Part shown: piece after piece, positions 1 to 11,007 of the stretch
How positions within the stretch are numbered: the first letter of the stretch is position 1
How the letters are laid out: every line of letters begins with the position of its first letter
Assembly (NCBI GenBank): GCA_031772625.1
Contig: CM062820.1
Span: forward strand, 313,213,840-313,277,839
Source of the DNA: Pinus tabuliformis
Lineage: Eukaryota; Streptophyta; Pinopsida; Pinales; Pinaceae
Length of the DNA stretch: 64,000 nt
Direction of reading: 5' to 3'
Position numbers and translations under genes: made by a program
The notes under the pieces: generated by a model
Database searches by the model: none
Told to the model about the DNA's origin: nothing
The model's input: only the letters and a program-made list of their open reading frames with translations

Positions 1-480
1 GATTTTTTTTTTCCTGTCATCAAATTATCTCTTTGACAAATACTTCTTCTTGAATAGCTGCTCAAACTCACTCCAAGTCAAATTTTCCTCAAGTATACCT
101 TTGGCATTCTTCACATATTCCCACCAAATGTCTACTTTACCTTTGAGACTGAATGTAACTACTCTGGCTTTCACGTTCTCTGAATAATCATGCAACTTGA
201 AGAACTCCTTCATACCAAGCAACTATGCCTCTGCATCCTACGATTTCTTCATCTCTCCATCAAAATTAGGTGGCTTTTATTTCTTAAACTCATCTAGCAA
301 GTATCGCTTATCACTCCTCCTATAAGGATGATAATGATATCGATCATCATGCATGTTAGAACCAGAACTAGAATGGTACCTTTTTCTATCTCTCCTTCTA
401 TCCAGATTGTCTAACAATCTGACATCTCTGACCATGTCACCACCATCTGACCTATGACCACCATGTGACTGACTACCATA
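1..480 (-). pseudogene. Ty3/gypsy gag fragment, decayed, cut by window edge
   Basis: On the minus strand a chromovirus-like gag can be read. The longest unbroken piece (222 to 25) holds LLGMKEFFKLHDYSENVKAR, WWEY and a C-terminal FKKKYLSKR, the usual retrotransposon Gag core. Just upstream, in the same frame, are KPPNFDGEMKKS and an arginine-rich segment with HYHPYRR, interrupted by three in-frame stops between about 230 and 290. Gag would form the capsid of the element's particle. The element continues beyond base 1, so pol is not visible. The stops show that this copy cannot make Gag. The PBS and probable LTR at higher coordinates have matching orientation. Confidence 0.7.
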
Positions 481-1416
481 TGCCCCATTAGTTTTGTCCT
501 CCTGCTCATGGCTAATCCGAAGTGGTCCCTATCACTGCAAATCTCACAAACTCTAAAATATCACTGCATTTACCTCTACTAGCTTATGTTGTGCTATATG
601 ATTCTGTCATTTTCTGCCTTACAACTTCATATTTCTTCCTTTAAGCTTCTTAGTGTATATGCCAAATCGGAAGAGTTCCCAACACCATACTGCTCTTCTG
701 ATTCATAGGGAGAGTCTTTGTAGTCTACCATCTTGCTAGACGTTTGATATTTCTTCCTACAAGGTATATCATGTCAGCTAAACCAAATCATAATAAACCA
801 ATGTACCTTAGTATAGCTCAAGGAGGATACCTTGTTTGCAAGATCAACAAATCAACGTGATACATGTATAAGATAATCATGACATAATATAGAAACATAA
901 CACATAAGTATATAACCATGCAACCATCATTCTAGCTAGGGTTCAATCATTAATGCATGACTTTAACAACAACACACATCACGAACTCATGCAAGACAAC
1001 AAACGCTACATCACTGTACACTTGACCACATGCAAACATTAACATGCATAAGCAACACGTAACTAGCCATACACATGCATGAACACATATGATCAAGTAT
1101 GAGTGAACGATACTTGAAACCAAATTTACAAGAATGATACATGTAACCAAACATACAAGAGTGCAACCAAACATACAAGAATGAAACCAAGCGACACATA
1201 AAAACATGTAAGCGACATATAAGAACATGTAACCAGTCATACACTCACAACTATGCACTCCATAATAACAACATAAAGTTCTACATGGCGACATCATTAA
1301 AACCATGGTCAACCTTATGCAAATGCAACAAGAACATGGAATGCAAGTGTAAGACACACACATGCAACTGAAATGCATGCATGACCAACACATAGCCCAT
1401 CTAATCCAATTGGTGA
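481..1416 (-). other. leader between PBS and gag of the left-edge gypsy element; low-complexity repeats
   Basis: This stretch lies between the primer binding site and the recognisable gag. Between about 1080 and 1250 it holds degenerate short repeats built on 'aacatacaagaatg' and 'aacatgtaagcgacatataag'. These produce a cysteine/methionine-rich open frame on the minus strand that looks like an artefact of the repeat. No domain is recognisable in it. Confidence 0.45.
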
Positions 1417-1417
1417 A

Positions 1418-1433
1418 CCATGTTCTAATACCA
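1418..1433 (-). other. primer binding site (initiator tRNA-Met type)
   Basis: Read on the minus strand the sequence is TGGTATTAGAACATGG. It is a one-to-two-base variant of the common plant PBS TGGTATCAGAGC(A), complementary to initiator tRNA-Met. It sits 3 nt from a CA-ending LTR edge (…GGGTGTTACA), as expected for a gypsy element oriented leftwards. Confidence 0.65.
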
Positions 1434-1436
1434 CTC

Positions 1437-3467
1437 TGTAACACCCTCCTCCCACATCGACCCAATAAACTGACTAGTTAGGGTAAACATGCGATGAGAG
1501 GCCACTATGATATGATTCAAACTCCTAAGTCATGTTAAGGAAGTGGAACCGATAGAAACACACCATACAAACATTCAACATCAACATTAGGAACCTCAGG
1601 AACCAATCCAACCTTTCTGCCAACTAGCCCCTGGGTGCCACTTAGCTTTTGGACCACTTGACCTTTGGACGCTCTCATGCTATGGGCATGCCAACATCCA
1701 AGGACCTTTGGACACTCTCAGAGGCCTATAAGCCAACATCTAGGGACTCTTTTTGTCAGTGCTATGCCAGGGTCCCAGGGATTTGAGCCATTTTTTCAAG
1801 CCCAGAGCCCAAGTCATTGCCCAGAATTGAGTCACAACTTCAGAATAGTAAAATAACAAGGAAATGAGAGTATAAATTCAATCACTTGAATGAGACCTTG
1901 ACTAGACCCCTATTAGCCATGACATGCATTTCATCAAACATATCACGAATATGTAATAGAGAGGCGTAAATAATAGATCTAAGCATAGGGGTGTCATACT
2001 TAGCTGAGAATCACTAATTAGCATTGATGCGTCAACACATCAACTGCCATTTTATCCATTAGGCCATCAATAAATTGATCATTCATTTACAAGTAAAAAC
2101 ATCCTGAGAGCCATACATAGCTATTGATATAAAACACATATATAACTAACATAGTAGCAGCAGAAATACCAATGACATCACAACCATATAAACCACATAT
2201 AATCAAGTATAATACTCATATAAATACAATGAGAAATAACCTCATATCGATGATGCAAAATCCAAACCCGGGATGGGACTTCCATGTTCCACCCGACTGT
2301 AAAATGGCTGAGCCAAATCTCTCTTTAGCCATTCACCCACGTGCCATATTCCAAGCATGAATGTGGCATCTCATAGAACACATAAATCCAAAACCATTTA
2401 GGGCTTCCATAGGCCATCCACCTCAACCCATCAAACATTGATTCCACCTCATGACCAAACATCACAAAACCATCATCATATCGGTCTCTATCTAAACCTT
2501 CCAGGGCTCTAGAGAATTTGTCCAACCAAGGCTAGTAACTCAACCCACAGCTTTTACCAGGCTCTAGATCGTTTGTCCAACCAAAGCTCCAGGACCAGTA
2601 ACTCAACCCGCCAAGGGTTGTAGAGCGTTTGTCCAACTAAGGCTACGGGACTAGTAACTCAACCCAAGCTATTACAGGGCTCCAATGCATTTTTCCAACC
2701 AAGGCTCCGGGACTAATATCTCAACCCAAGCTAAGGAAACATGACAGAAAAAAAGAAACAATGAAAAGAAACCCACAATCTCCATGATTATCTAGGAAAT
2801 GACAAGGATAGGAAATCAGCTGTCAATCTAGACAATCCTCCATGCCAATGACAAATCATGACCAGAAATCCACATGCATATGCCATGCATGCCAAAAATA
2901 GTGAGGAAACATACATGCAACTCAGTACCTGCAAGAGAATCCTGCTGTAGCTGATGATCCCGATGTCCTCTTGCACTTTCTAGCTCTTCCTTTTCCTTCT
3001 TTCTCCAAAAATCCAAGTATGCCACATCATCCAAGAGTGCTCGAAGAAAAATTTAAGTATCCAAGAGTATGAGAGAGAGAGAGAATAATGAGAGAGCTCC
3101 AAAAATGAACTGACAAAAGGTTACCAACTAATCCTCACAAACCTTTTTATCAATGAGGCCTCTATTTTCTTCCATTTCTATTATTTTCCTTCATTTTCCT
3201 CCTCACATGCAACTTGTGACCTTTCACTTCTCTTTTCTCTTAATTTCCATTATTTTTATAAATATATGTGCTAAAAATGTCATTTTGCCTTTCCAAAGCC
3301 TTAGCCAATTCCTTTTCCAATTTCCTTAGCCATTAAAAAGTCACAAGTGATCCTCGTAACTAGGATTTATCCCAACATTCAACTTGGAATAAGTATCCCA
3401 TCAACGGTAGTTATTATTTTACTTTTATTAACTTTTATTACTTGGAATTTTCACCACTGCTGTTACA
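1437..3467 (-). mobile_element. probable 5' LTR of the left-edge gypsy element (about 2.0 kb)
   Basis: The 3' edge is well supported: minus-strand …GGAGGGTGTTACA, then 3 nt, then the PBS. The 5' edge is tentative. The best match is minus-strand TGTAACAGCAGTGG at 3467, which gives a 7-bp terminal inverted pair TGTAACA/TGTTACA. An AT-rich TATA-like block (minus-strand TTTATAAAAATA near 3250-3262) and a CT-rich run near 3070-3085 would fit U3/R elements. The partner LTR is outside the window, so the length cannot be confirmed. Confidence 0.4.
2490..2735. repeat. four imperfect ~60-bp tandem repeats
   Basis: Four degenerate copies share the core 'ttgtccaaccaaggct…ggac(t/c)agtaactcaaccc'. The cores begin near 2518, 2573, 2631 and 2690. 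They lie inside the probable LTR, where subrepeats are common. Confidence 0.65.
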
Positions 3468-5974
3468 TTTGTAGTTTGAACATATGTCTTCTAATAGGTA
3501 TCTCATGTTTTATAGGTTGTCTTCCACCTGTCTAACATATTCGAAAATCCAGGAGATGGTCAAAACTATGAGAATGGTGAATTCATTGCATTTTTGTTGC
3601 GCTTTTATTGAAGGAGGAAGTAACACAGCAAATTTGTTACACTCCTACATAATCAACAATATAACCTTTCAACCTAAGTCCAAACCTCTTAAATCCATTC
3701 ATATGGTTATGAAAAGTGTCCTTAAGTGTCTTTCATATTCACATTAATAGGTTTTATAGTTTCCTTTCAATATGTGCAAGTTTAGTCATAGGTGTATGGA
3801 AAGGAAGTTCACTGCGCACAGACCGTTTTCGTCATCATTTTCAAAACCGGATTTTGAAGAACAAGAAATGAAATTTGAAAAACACATATAGTTTTTTGTC
3901 AAACACAAGAAAAATAACAAAATCCTCCTTCAGTTTCTTCATAGGTGTCATATATTGGAAAATTCGAATGAATCTTTATAACCTAGTTTTTAGCTTTTGT
4001 CATTTCTTGTTTTAGTCATGATCTTTGGGTGCATATTATGAGGAGATGAAGAAGAAATTTTGAAAACTGAGAGAGGTTTCTCTCAACCACAAGCTCATAT
4101 ATAAGAACCCCCTTCATTTTTGTAACATTTGTCATGATTCAAGATATATGATCTAATATTTGACCCCTAATTTCCAGAAATTTGATCCGTATTTTCAAGC
4201 AGGCAGTTCTAAATTTTAATGTAGCTGATTCTATCTTTGGGGAAATGGTTGAACTCGACCTCCATAGCTTGGGAAAGAATTTTTCCTATATATTTTGTAA
4301 ACTTCTAGGAGAAATGGGTTGGTGAGTTGGTGTGTGATACAAAAAAGACATTTTTCAGCTCTATTGAAAAATTTCAGTGAATGATGAAGGTCAAATTTGA
4401 CTTGTTCAGGGATTCCTGTGTAAATAATTTATGGTGATGTTTACATCCTATTTGTGTCTTTTATATTTTGTTATGGAAATGCTTAAATTTTATGTCTTTA
4501 GTCTTTAAATAAAAGGATTTATTTCAGAATTCACTTTCAAGTGCTCTGTTATAAGTACCTAAACATTTCAATGTTTTTCCCTCCACCATAATATCTAAAA
4601 TTTATCCTTAGCTAGATGCTTTACATATTATCAATTCCATTATTCCTCTACTCACTTCTCTATAACGAAATTTGACAAAAACACCATAAAGGATTGCCTA
4701 CCTTGCACTTGTCTAAGGATTCTTCATTTTCCCATCATAGCACTAAAAATATTTAGTTTAATTTGAGTCTATGCCCAATGGATTTTCCCTCTCCCCTCCC
4801 ATCAAATTACTAAAATTATTCTACCTTGGTCTATAGACCTAGCCTAAGATCCAGAAGATTTCATAAGAGAGAGCCCTCTCTGGGTTTGGAAGGGCTAGCT
4901 TCCAACCCTAAAGATTGGTTTTCGGTTACCTTTCGGTTCCTCTCCTCAGCCTGGAGGAATTACGAAGTGCTAACAACTACTTGCATCAGAATTCCAATAT
5001 TTAGTGAAACCAGAAAAAGCCGACGTTGTGGAGTTGGGCCCACCAATAAGTCAACATTCATTTTTATCTCCAATCACCAATAGTTTGAGAGCTATGTTGA
5101 TGTACATATCCAGTGTAAATGAAGGAACCAAATGGGGGAATTTTTCCCTTGGCATTCTATTTCTTGTGAGAGAGATTGGTGTGCACCAACCCTCAAAGTG
5201 TCTCTCTATAGGCGTCTAAAGATGCTCAGTGGATTGGAGATTGAGATGAATGGACAAATAACAATATTGAACAATGGATGTAGGGGATATAAATATCATA
5301 GTTTTTTCTTGTTGTGATTGAGCATTCACACGAGGGAGGAGTGGACAATTGCACCAAGTGGTGGTAGGGTAGACTAGGATAATTAAATAGGGGTGAGGCC
5401 GGTAAGGGAGGGTACATAAAAGCATGGTGCAAGGATTTCAATAGATCATTTTTCAATTTGGGCTTTCTCACATCTAGGGGGATGGGTTGGCACATCCACA
5501 ATAGAATGACCAGGTGGGACAGTGGAAACCTGTCCCCCATCATCTCACACACCTAACACCCCATATGGGGATGTGTTGTTAAAATTTAAAAAATCACAAA
5601 AACTAATTAAATTATAACTTTATTTTAAATTATAAAAATAATTAATATATAAGTTAAACATATATACATTTTAAAAATATGGAGATTTACCTCTACTTTA
5701 CCATGGAGACTCCTTTTTTATACAATACCATGGGCTAATAACATGGTTTATCAATACCACATGGCCAAAAAAGCCATAACTCACTTCATATGACTCTTGT
5801 TCATATGCCATTTTTTAATTAACCAATTTAATTAAAATGACAAAAATGACATAACCACTTTATAAATAAATCTCAACATTTGATTTGTGTATACTTCTAA
5901 GAATATTCTAGAATATTTTATAGGGGTTAAATCACTACTATTCATGTAACAATTATTGATAATTAAATTAAAAT
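3468..5974. other. spacer, nothing recognised
   Basis: About 2.5 kb of mostly AT-rich DNA. Several open frames of 60-110 codons occur on both strands (for example 4826-5083 plus and 5226-5552 minus). None shows a known domain, conserved motif or coding-like composition. From about 5575 the sequence becomes very AT-rich. I see no RNA gene. Confidence 0.5.
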
Positions 5975-5986
5975 GATGAAAATCCT
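5975..5986. repeat. left target-site duplication of the PLE
   Basis: GATGAAAATCCT here recurs exactly at 14517-14528, immediately outside the right end of the composite PLE. It is 11-12 bp; the last T may be shared with the element. The pair shows that 5987-14516 is a single insertion. Confidence 0.85.
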
Positions 5987-6692
5987 TAGGGAATTTAGAC
6001 TTCTGTGATCCATAACATTGTTAAGATAGTCTTCGGCAAAATCACATAACCAATCTTTTGTCGACGCGTTTCGAACCAACCAGTGTGGTTCATCGTCAGG
6101 ACAAGTTGAAGAACCAATCTGGCTTAGCTAGATTAAATAGAGTGTGCAGAGACTCCAACAGCTATAATGCTAACGGCTAATTTGACCTAATGACCTAGTC
6201 AAACTACTAAAATAGTTAATTAATATTTCTAGAAATAGTTAAAATAGGTAAATAAAAGAATTCATTTGCTAATTTAAGTATAATATTACTATTTTAATCA
6301 TAATGGTCATTATATAATATATATTCAATGATTTAATATTATTCAATTATTATATAAATAAAAGAATAATAATAAATTAATTTAAAAGTAGATATATTAT
6401 TAATATTATTTCCAATATTAAGAGTATAATATTAATATTTTAATTATAATGGTCATTATATAATATATATTTTAAATGATTTATTATTATTTAATTATAT
6501 TATTAAATAATAATATATTTATTTAATAATAGATATATCATTAAATAATTAAATTTTTTATTTGTTAGTTTAAAAATAGATATATTATATTAATATTTTA
6601 ATTCTAGGGTCATTATATAATATATATTAAATGATTTACTATTATTCAATTACTATTTAATTACATGTGCATGGTAATAAATCACTACTATT

Positions 6693-6741
<49 letters not shown>

Positions 6742-6784
6742 AAGTTACATTAGGTAATTATGTAATGATTACTTCATGGTCCAT
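5986..6784 (-). repeat. PLE pLTR, downstream copy (799 bp)
   Basis: A direct repeat of 10914-11681 with an offset of 4928 at its start. By eye the copies are identical except in a homopolymer: 43 Ts at 6695-6737 against 16 Ts at 11619-11634. It includes the ribozyme-like motif and the first codons of the ORF, so the element reads as a full unit followed by the start of the next. The outermost 34 bp (5986-6019) are absent from the inverted right arm. Confidence 0.85.
6058..6104 (-). ncRNA. hammerhead-ribozyme-like motif in downstream pLTR
   Basis: On the minus strand: stem I 5' strand UUGUC, core CUGACGA, an unpaired U, stem II GAACC/GGUUC with a 9-nt loop, core GAAAC, a minimal 2-bp stem III (AC/GU around GC), cleavage triplet GUC, stem I 3' strand GACAA. 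All core nucleotides of the hammerhead consensus are present. Very short stem III is typical of the hammerheads known from PLEs. The extra U before stem II is atypical and may lower activity. Confidence 0.7.
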
Positions 6785-7515
6785 TGGTAAGTTAATTCTT
6801 CATTATTTTAACTCTAATGGTTATTAAAATAATAAATGTTTATTAATACTCTATAACTACTAACTAATTATTAATCCCAAACAAATTGTTAAAACACTAT
6901 TCTTCCTAGAGTTTTGTTATCCTAGGTAAATGCCAAAATTAAGGGTAAAGTCCAAGTTAATTCATAATAGAATAACCAATAATCTTGGTAAATCAAAGTT
7001 TATCCTTTAATGGTCAAATAATCAATATTAGTTCAATATTTTTTATTCAAAAATATTAGAGGTAACTAAGTCCTTAGGTAAATAAATTATTACTTATAGG
7101 GTTGAAAGATTATTACTAAAAATCTAACTAAAATTATGGTCAATCATAATTTATCCTTTAAACCTAAGGATAAGTTTCTATTAATAATCGATGTTTATTC
7201 AAAATTTATTTATTCAAAAATATTAAAATCAACTATGTTAAAAGGTAAATATTATTATTATTTATAAGGATTAAAAAACGGGGGTCTTATTAGTTAAAGG
7301 GAAACTCAATTAATCATAGAAATAATTATCAAGGTATGAAAAATAAATTAAATGCCCAATAGTATCATAATTCGGTTACACTAATAAGCCCGAGACTAAC
7401 TCCTAACTAATTAAAGGCTCAAACACTCCAAAATAATCAGACATATCTGCTAAACGAGAATAAAAGGAAGGGGAAGATAGAAGCCCTAAGACCAAGAAAC
7501 AGGGGAATGAGGAGG
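6785..7515 (-). other. PLE 3' untranslated region between ORF stop and downstream pLTR
   Basis: AT-rich sequence following the minus-strand ORF. It is present in inverted orientation at 13032-13762 with almost no differences visible. It holds no open frame with recognisable content. Confidence 0.75.
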
Positions 7516-10500
7516 CTAGGAAGATAAGGCTGGGACCCAACAACTGCTAATCTTCCAGCCATCATCCCTATTAAGATTGATTGGCCTTTTCTCGATTTCC
7601 AGGGCCTCTCTAAATTTTCGATGGTGAAACTGCGCAACTTTGGCAATGACTTGAGCCTCCTCTATACATACATGATGCATAGTCTTCCCAGCATGCTCAG
7701 CCAGGGCCGAGGACTTGGTCCTACCATGTCTTAAATCCGCCGAATGCTCGCTAATCCGTTGATTGATAGAGCGACCAGTCTCACCAATATAAGGGGTCCC
7801 ACAGGAACATGGAATGACATAGACGCCCTTCATGTCCTTAGGGTCAATCGGGTCTTTCACAGACCTGAGGGAGCCACGGATAGTATTGAGAGGTCTGAAA
7901 GTTGCGGGAACATTATACTTCTTCAGAATCCTCGCAATCCTGTCTGTGGTTCCCTGGATGTAAGGAAGATTCACACCCAAGATATGATCACTAGGAACCT
8001 TTCGGATTGAAGGCTCCTTCTTGGCCCTGAGGAAGGCTTTTTGACCGAGGTGCCTCTTGTAACCATTCTTCTCAAAGACTTCCAGGAGGTGAGCCTTCTC
8101 CGACTCCAGGCTCTCCTCATCCGAAATTCTAACAGCACGGGTGGCAAGCGTGCTAAGAACCCCTAACTTTTGAGCGGGGAAATGATGCGAAGAAGCATGC
8201 AAGTATTGCTCAGTGTGCGTCTTCTTTCTATACACCTGATGAGAAAAGGAACCATCCGCCTTCTTAGAGATGAGAACATCCAAGAATGGGAGACAACCAT
8301 TATCTTCTTTTTCCATCGTGAATTTAATGGCGGCGGATTGGTTATTGAGGTGACTGAAGAAACGATCCAGCTCTTCAGGCCCATGAGACCAGACAACACC
8401 AGTGTCATCAACGAATCTTTTCCAAAGCTTCGGTAAGAGGCGAGAGGAGGCCAAAGCCTTAGACTCAAAATCCTCCATGAAGAGATTAGCCACGACAGGT
8501 GACAAAGGGGAGCCCATGGCAACTCCGCAAGTTTGCTCATAGAATTCTCCCTCGAAGCTGAAAAAGGTAGAGGTAAGGCAAAGTTCAACTAACTTAGCCG
8601 TATCAGGGTCAGTTAGCTTATTAATTACCTTTATGGCCTCATTGATGGGAATGCAAGTATAAAGAGAGACCACGTCGAAACTTACCAAAATGTCCTCGGG
8701 CTCAAGATTAATTTTCTTAAGATCCTCAATAAACGAAGCTGAGTCTTTGACAAAGGACTCAGTCTTCCCAACCAAGGGTCTCAACCTTGTAGCGAGGAAC
8801 TTGGCCAGGAGGTAAGTCGGACCACCGATGGTATTGACAATTGGTCTCAGGGGTACCCCATCCTTATGGATTTTAGGAAGACCATAAATCCTAGGAGTGA
8901 TGGGGTTACCCTCAATAAGTTTCTGAGCTAGAGGAATCGTGGAATTGCACGACTTGATCGCAATAGCGACCGCTCTGGAAACCTTTTTGAGGGGATTCTT
9001 TGAAAGCTTCTTATAACTACCACTGTTACACAGATGGTCAAGCATCTTATTTCTGTAATCTTTTTTATCCATGATAACGGCAGCCCCACCTTTATCAGCT
9101 TTTAAGACCACGACTTCACGATTCTCGTTCAAGCTCTTCAGAGCCTCAAATTCAGCCTTGCTGATATTGCTACGGGGAGGCTTAGCCCTCCTCAGGGTAA
9201 CGGCACAATCCTGCCTAATCGTGTCTTTAATCTTATCAGGAAGGTTCCTAATGCCATATTCCACATCGCAAATGATGTCCTCAATCGGGATCTTTCTGGG
9301 AGCTACGGCAAAATTAAGACCTTTCCCTAAGATATTAAAAACTGCAGGTGGAAAGGAAAAACTTGACAGATTCACCACCTTATTGTCCATAGGCAAGGAC
9401 CTTGACTTACCCACCGACATACCCTTAATACCAGCCTTACAATACATGCTATCACTCCCATCCAATACTTTACTACCATGATGCCTATTATTATTATATA
9501 CTTTAGTAAAATCACATTTAGGCGCATCGACTTCATTCTTATTACTATTAAATAGAACCGATTTATTTCTCTCCTCACTATTGTTTATAATAATATTATT
9601 ATGCTTAATAATCTCGTTATTCGAATTAACATTAACACACATATCTTTATTACCATGATGCCTAACATTACCATCTTTATTAACATTCATGTCTTTATTA
9701 ACATTCATATCATTATTATTACATACATTAATAAATTCACAAATAGGCGTATTATCCTTATTACTATCGATATCTTTATTACCATGATGCCTAACATTAC
9801 CATCTTTATTAACATTCATGTCTTTATTAACATTCATATCTTTATTATTACATACATTAATAAATTCACAAATAGGCGTATTATCCTTATTACTATCGAA
9901 TATTAAAGCTATATTCATATTTTCACGATTGTTTATATTAATATCATGAGAATTCAAATCGCTATCCGAATTAACGATAGAACTCAAATTCATGTTCGAA
10001 TTAGGGTCTTCGTTACAAAACGAGCTACCCACGGTTCCATTATTAACCGAAACGCACGTACCTGGAAACCCTGACTTCCGCTCAAAACCGGCCGGATCGC
10101 TCTGTAATAAACGAGTAATAGGCCCGCCTGATATTTCCGCTTCAACCAGCTCATCCGAGCCCCTTCGCAGATCCAAAACCGCTGTCCTATTAATAGGAAA
10201 GCCCTCCGGAACAGAACCTACGCTCAGCGCTCCATTCATAGAGTTAGCCGCAACATCCTCAACCTGCTGCGAACGAATTGGAGACCGAGCACTGGAACTT
10301 ACTGCTGAGGCAATCAGACTTGCTGGCCCTTGAGAACCACAGGCAGCTTCAATGCCCGATATGCTGTCGCTACTCACACCACCGCGTCCTCTCATACGAC
10401 CCACAGAAGGAAGGCCGCTTAAAACCCAAGCCTTCAGGGAGGAGACCTGGTTGAAGGAAACACGACTGACAGAATCCTGATCATCGAATCGACTTGACTC

Positions 10501-11007
10501 CTGAATCGAACAGCCCGAAAGTTTATTATATTTCGCGGACTGTCTGAGCTTAAGGGACTCTTCTAATCTCATGGATTTCAGTGCCGAACAGGCATCAATC
10601 CTGGACCAGAGAGAAGCAGGGAAAAGATTCGCCAGCTCCACATGAGCCGCCAGAAGAGACCTGGATCGATGATCCAGATCCCTCCTTACTCTGCTAATCT
10701 CAGATCTGACCAACCCTAAGCTAGCTTTCAGAAAAACGCCATGATTTTTAGGAACATTGAGATTATGCTTAATTCGGGCAAAACTAGGAATAACCGAGGA
10801 ATCTCTGCAACGTTTAAGAAAAACCAGATCAGATTTCAACTTAGTAACCTGCATGCGTGACCGCTCGAATTGATGAACCTTCTTAGCAGCGGCTTCTCCG
10901 TGCAGGGAAATTATTAGGGAATTTAGACTTCTGTGATCCATAACATTGTTAAGATAGTCTTCGGCAAAATCACATAACCAATCTTTTGTCGACGCGTTTC
11001 GAACCAA
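7516..11007 (-). CDS. PLE polyprotein: reverse transcriptase + GIY-YIG endonuclease
   Basis: Uninterrupted frame of 1,163 residues counted from a TTG at 11007; the first in-frame ATG is 10941-10939 (residue 23). The N-terminal third is unrecognised and basic/serine-rich. Residues about 330-520 are Asn/Asp/Lys-rich tandem repeats. RT spans about 630-950: VVLKADKGGAAVIM, YGLPKIHKDG (~706-715), motif A SFDVVSLY (~776-783), motif B VAMGSPLSP (~829-837) and motif C FVDD (~865-868). A C-terminal GIY-YIG domain (~1061-1143) has GVYVIPCSC, YIGETGRSI, EH and a late EALEIEK glutamate. The protein nicks target DNA and reverse-transcribes its RNA in the nucleus. All catalytic residues I can place are present, so the copy could be active. 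The frame is open 19 codons beyond TTG without an ATG, hence the start is uncertain. Confidence 0.9.
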   Translation of the reverse strand: MVRNASTKDWLCDFAEDYLNNVMDHRSLNSLIISLHGEAAAKKVHQFERSRMQVTKLKSDLVFLKRCRDSSVIPSFARIKHNLNVPKNHGVFLKASLGLVRSEISRVRRDLDHRSRSLLAAHVELANLFPASLWSRIDACSALKSMRLEESLKLRQSAKYNKLSGCSIQESSRFDDQDSVSRVSFNQVSSLKAWVLSGLPSVGRMRGRGGVSSDSISGIEAACGSQGPASLIASAVSSSARSPIRSQQVEDVAANSMNGALSVGSVPEGFPINRTAVLDLRRGSDELVEAEISGGPITRLLQSDPAGFERKSGFPGTCVSVNNGTVGSSFCNEDPNSNMNLSSIVNSDSDLNSHDININNRENMNIALIFDSNKDNTPICEFINVCNNKDMNVNKDMNVNKDGNVRHHGNKDIDSNKDNTPICEFINVCNNNDMNVNKDMNVNKDGNVRHHGNKDMCVNVNSNNEIIKHNNIIINNSEERNKSVLFNSNKNEVDAPKCDFTKVYNNNRHHGSKVLDGSDSMYCKAGIKGMSVGKSRSLPMDNKVVNLSSFSFPPAVFNILGKGLNFAVAPRKIPIEDIICDVEYGIRNLPDKIKDTIRQDCAVTLRRAKPPRSNISKAEFEALKSLNENREVVVLKADKGGAAVIMDKKDYRNKMLDHLCNSGSYKKLSKNPLKKVSRAVAIAIKSCNSTIPLAQKLIEGNPITPRIYGLPKIHKDGVPLRPIVNTIGGPTYLLAKFLATRLRPLVGKTESFVKDSASFIEDLKKINLEPEDILVSFDVVSLYTCIPINEAIKVINKLTDPDTAKLVELCLTSTFFSFEGEFYEQTCGVAMGSPLSPVVANLFMEDFESKALASSRLLPKLWKRFVDDTGVVWSHGPEELDRFFSHLNNQSAAIKFTMEKEDNGCLPFLDVLISKKADGSFSHQVYRKKTHTEQYLHASSHHFPAQKLGVLSTLATRAVRISDEESLESEKAHLLEVFEKNGYKRHLGQKAFLRAKKEPSIRKVPSDHILGVNLPYIQGTTDRIARILKKYNVPATFRPLNTIRGSLRSVKDPIDPKDMKGVYVIPCSCGTPYIGETGRSINQRISEHSADLRHGRTKSSALAEHAGKTMHHVCIEEAQVIAKVAQFHHRKFREALEIEKRPINLNRDDGWKISSCWVPALSS
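9643..9900. repeat. two tandem 129-bp units inside the PLE ORF
   Basis: Two near-perfect copies (9643-9771 and 9772-9900) encode a 43-residue Asn/Asp-rich block that includes ICEFINVCNN and NVRHHGNKD. The unit length is a multiple of three, so the frame is kept. Shorter (D/N)MNVNKD subrepeats lie within each unit. Confidence 0.85.

Noticed and set aside
950-1465. 171-codon Cys/Met-rich open frame on the minus strand
   Set aside because: It is generated by short degenerate repeats and runs across the PBS and LTR edge. Composition is extreme and there is no domain.
8163-8588. Other open frames inside the PLE ORF and its inverted copy (e.g. 8163-8588 minus, 11959-12267 plus)
   Set aside because: Frame-shifted or antisense shadows of the RT coding sequence.
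9643-9900. CRISPR-like or satellite array
   Set aside because: Only two units, coding and in frame; no spacer structure, and the genome is eukaryotic.
9601-9906. Ile-rich open frame on the plus strand within the PLE
   Set aside because: Antisense reading of the Asn/Asp-rich 129-bp repeats; not a gene.
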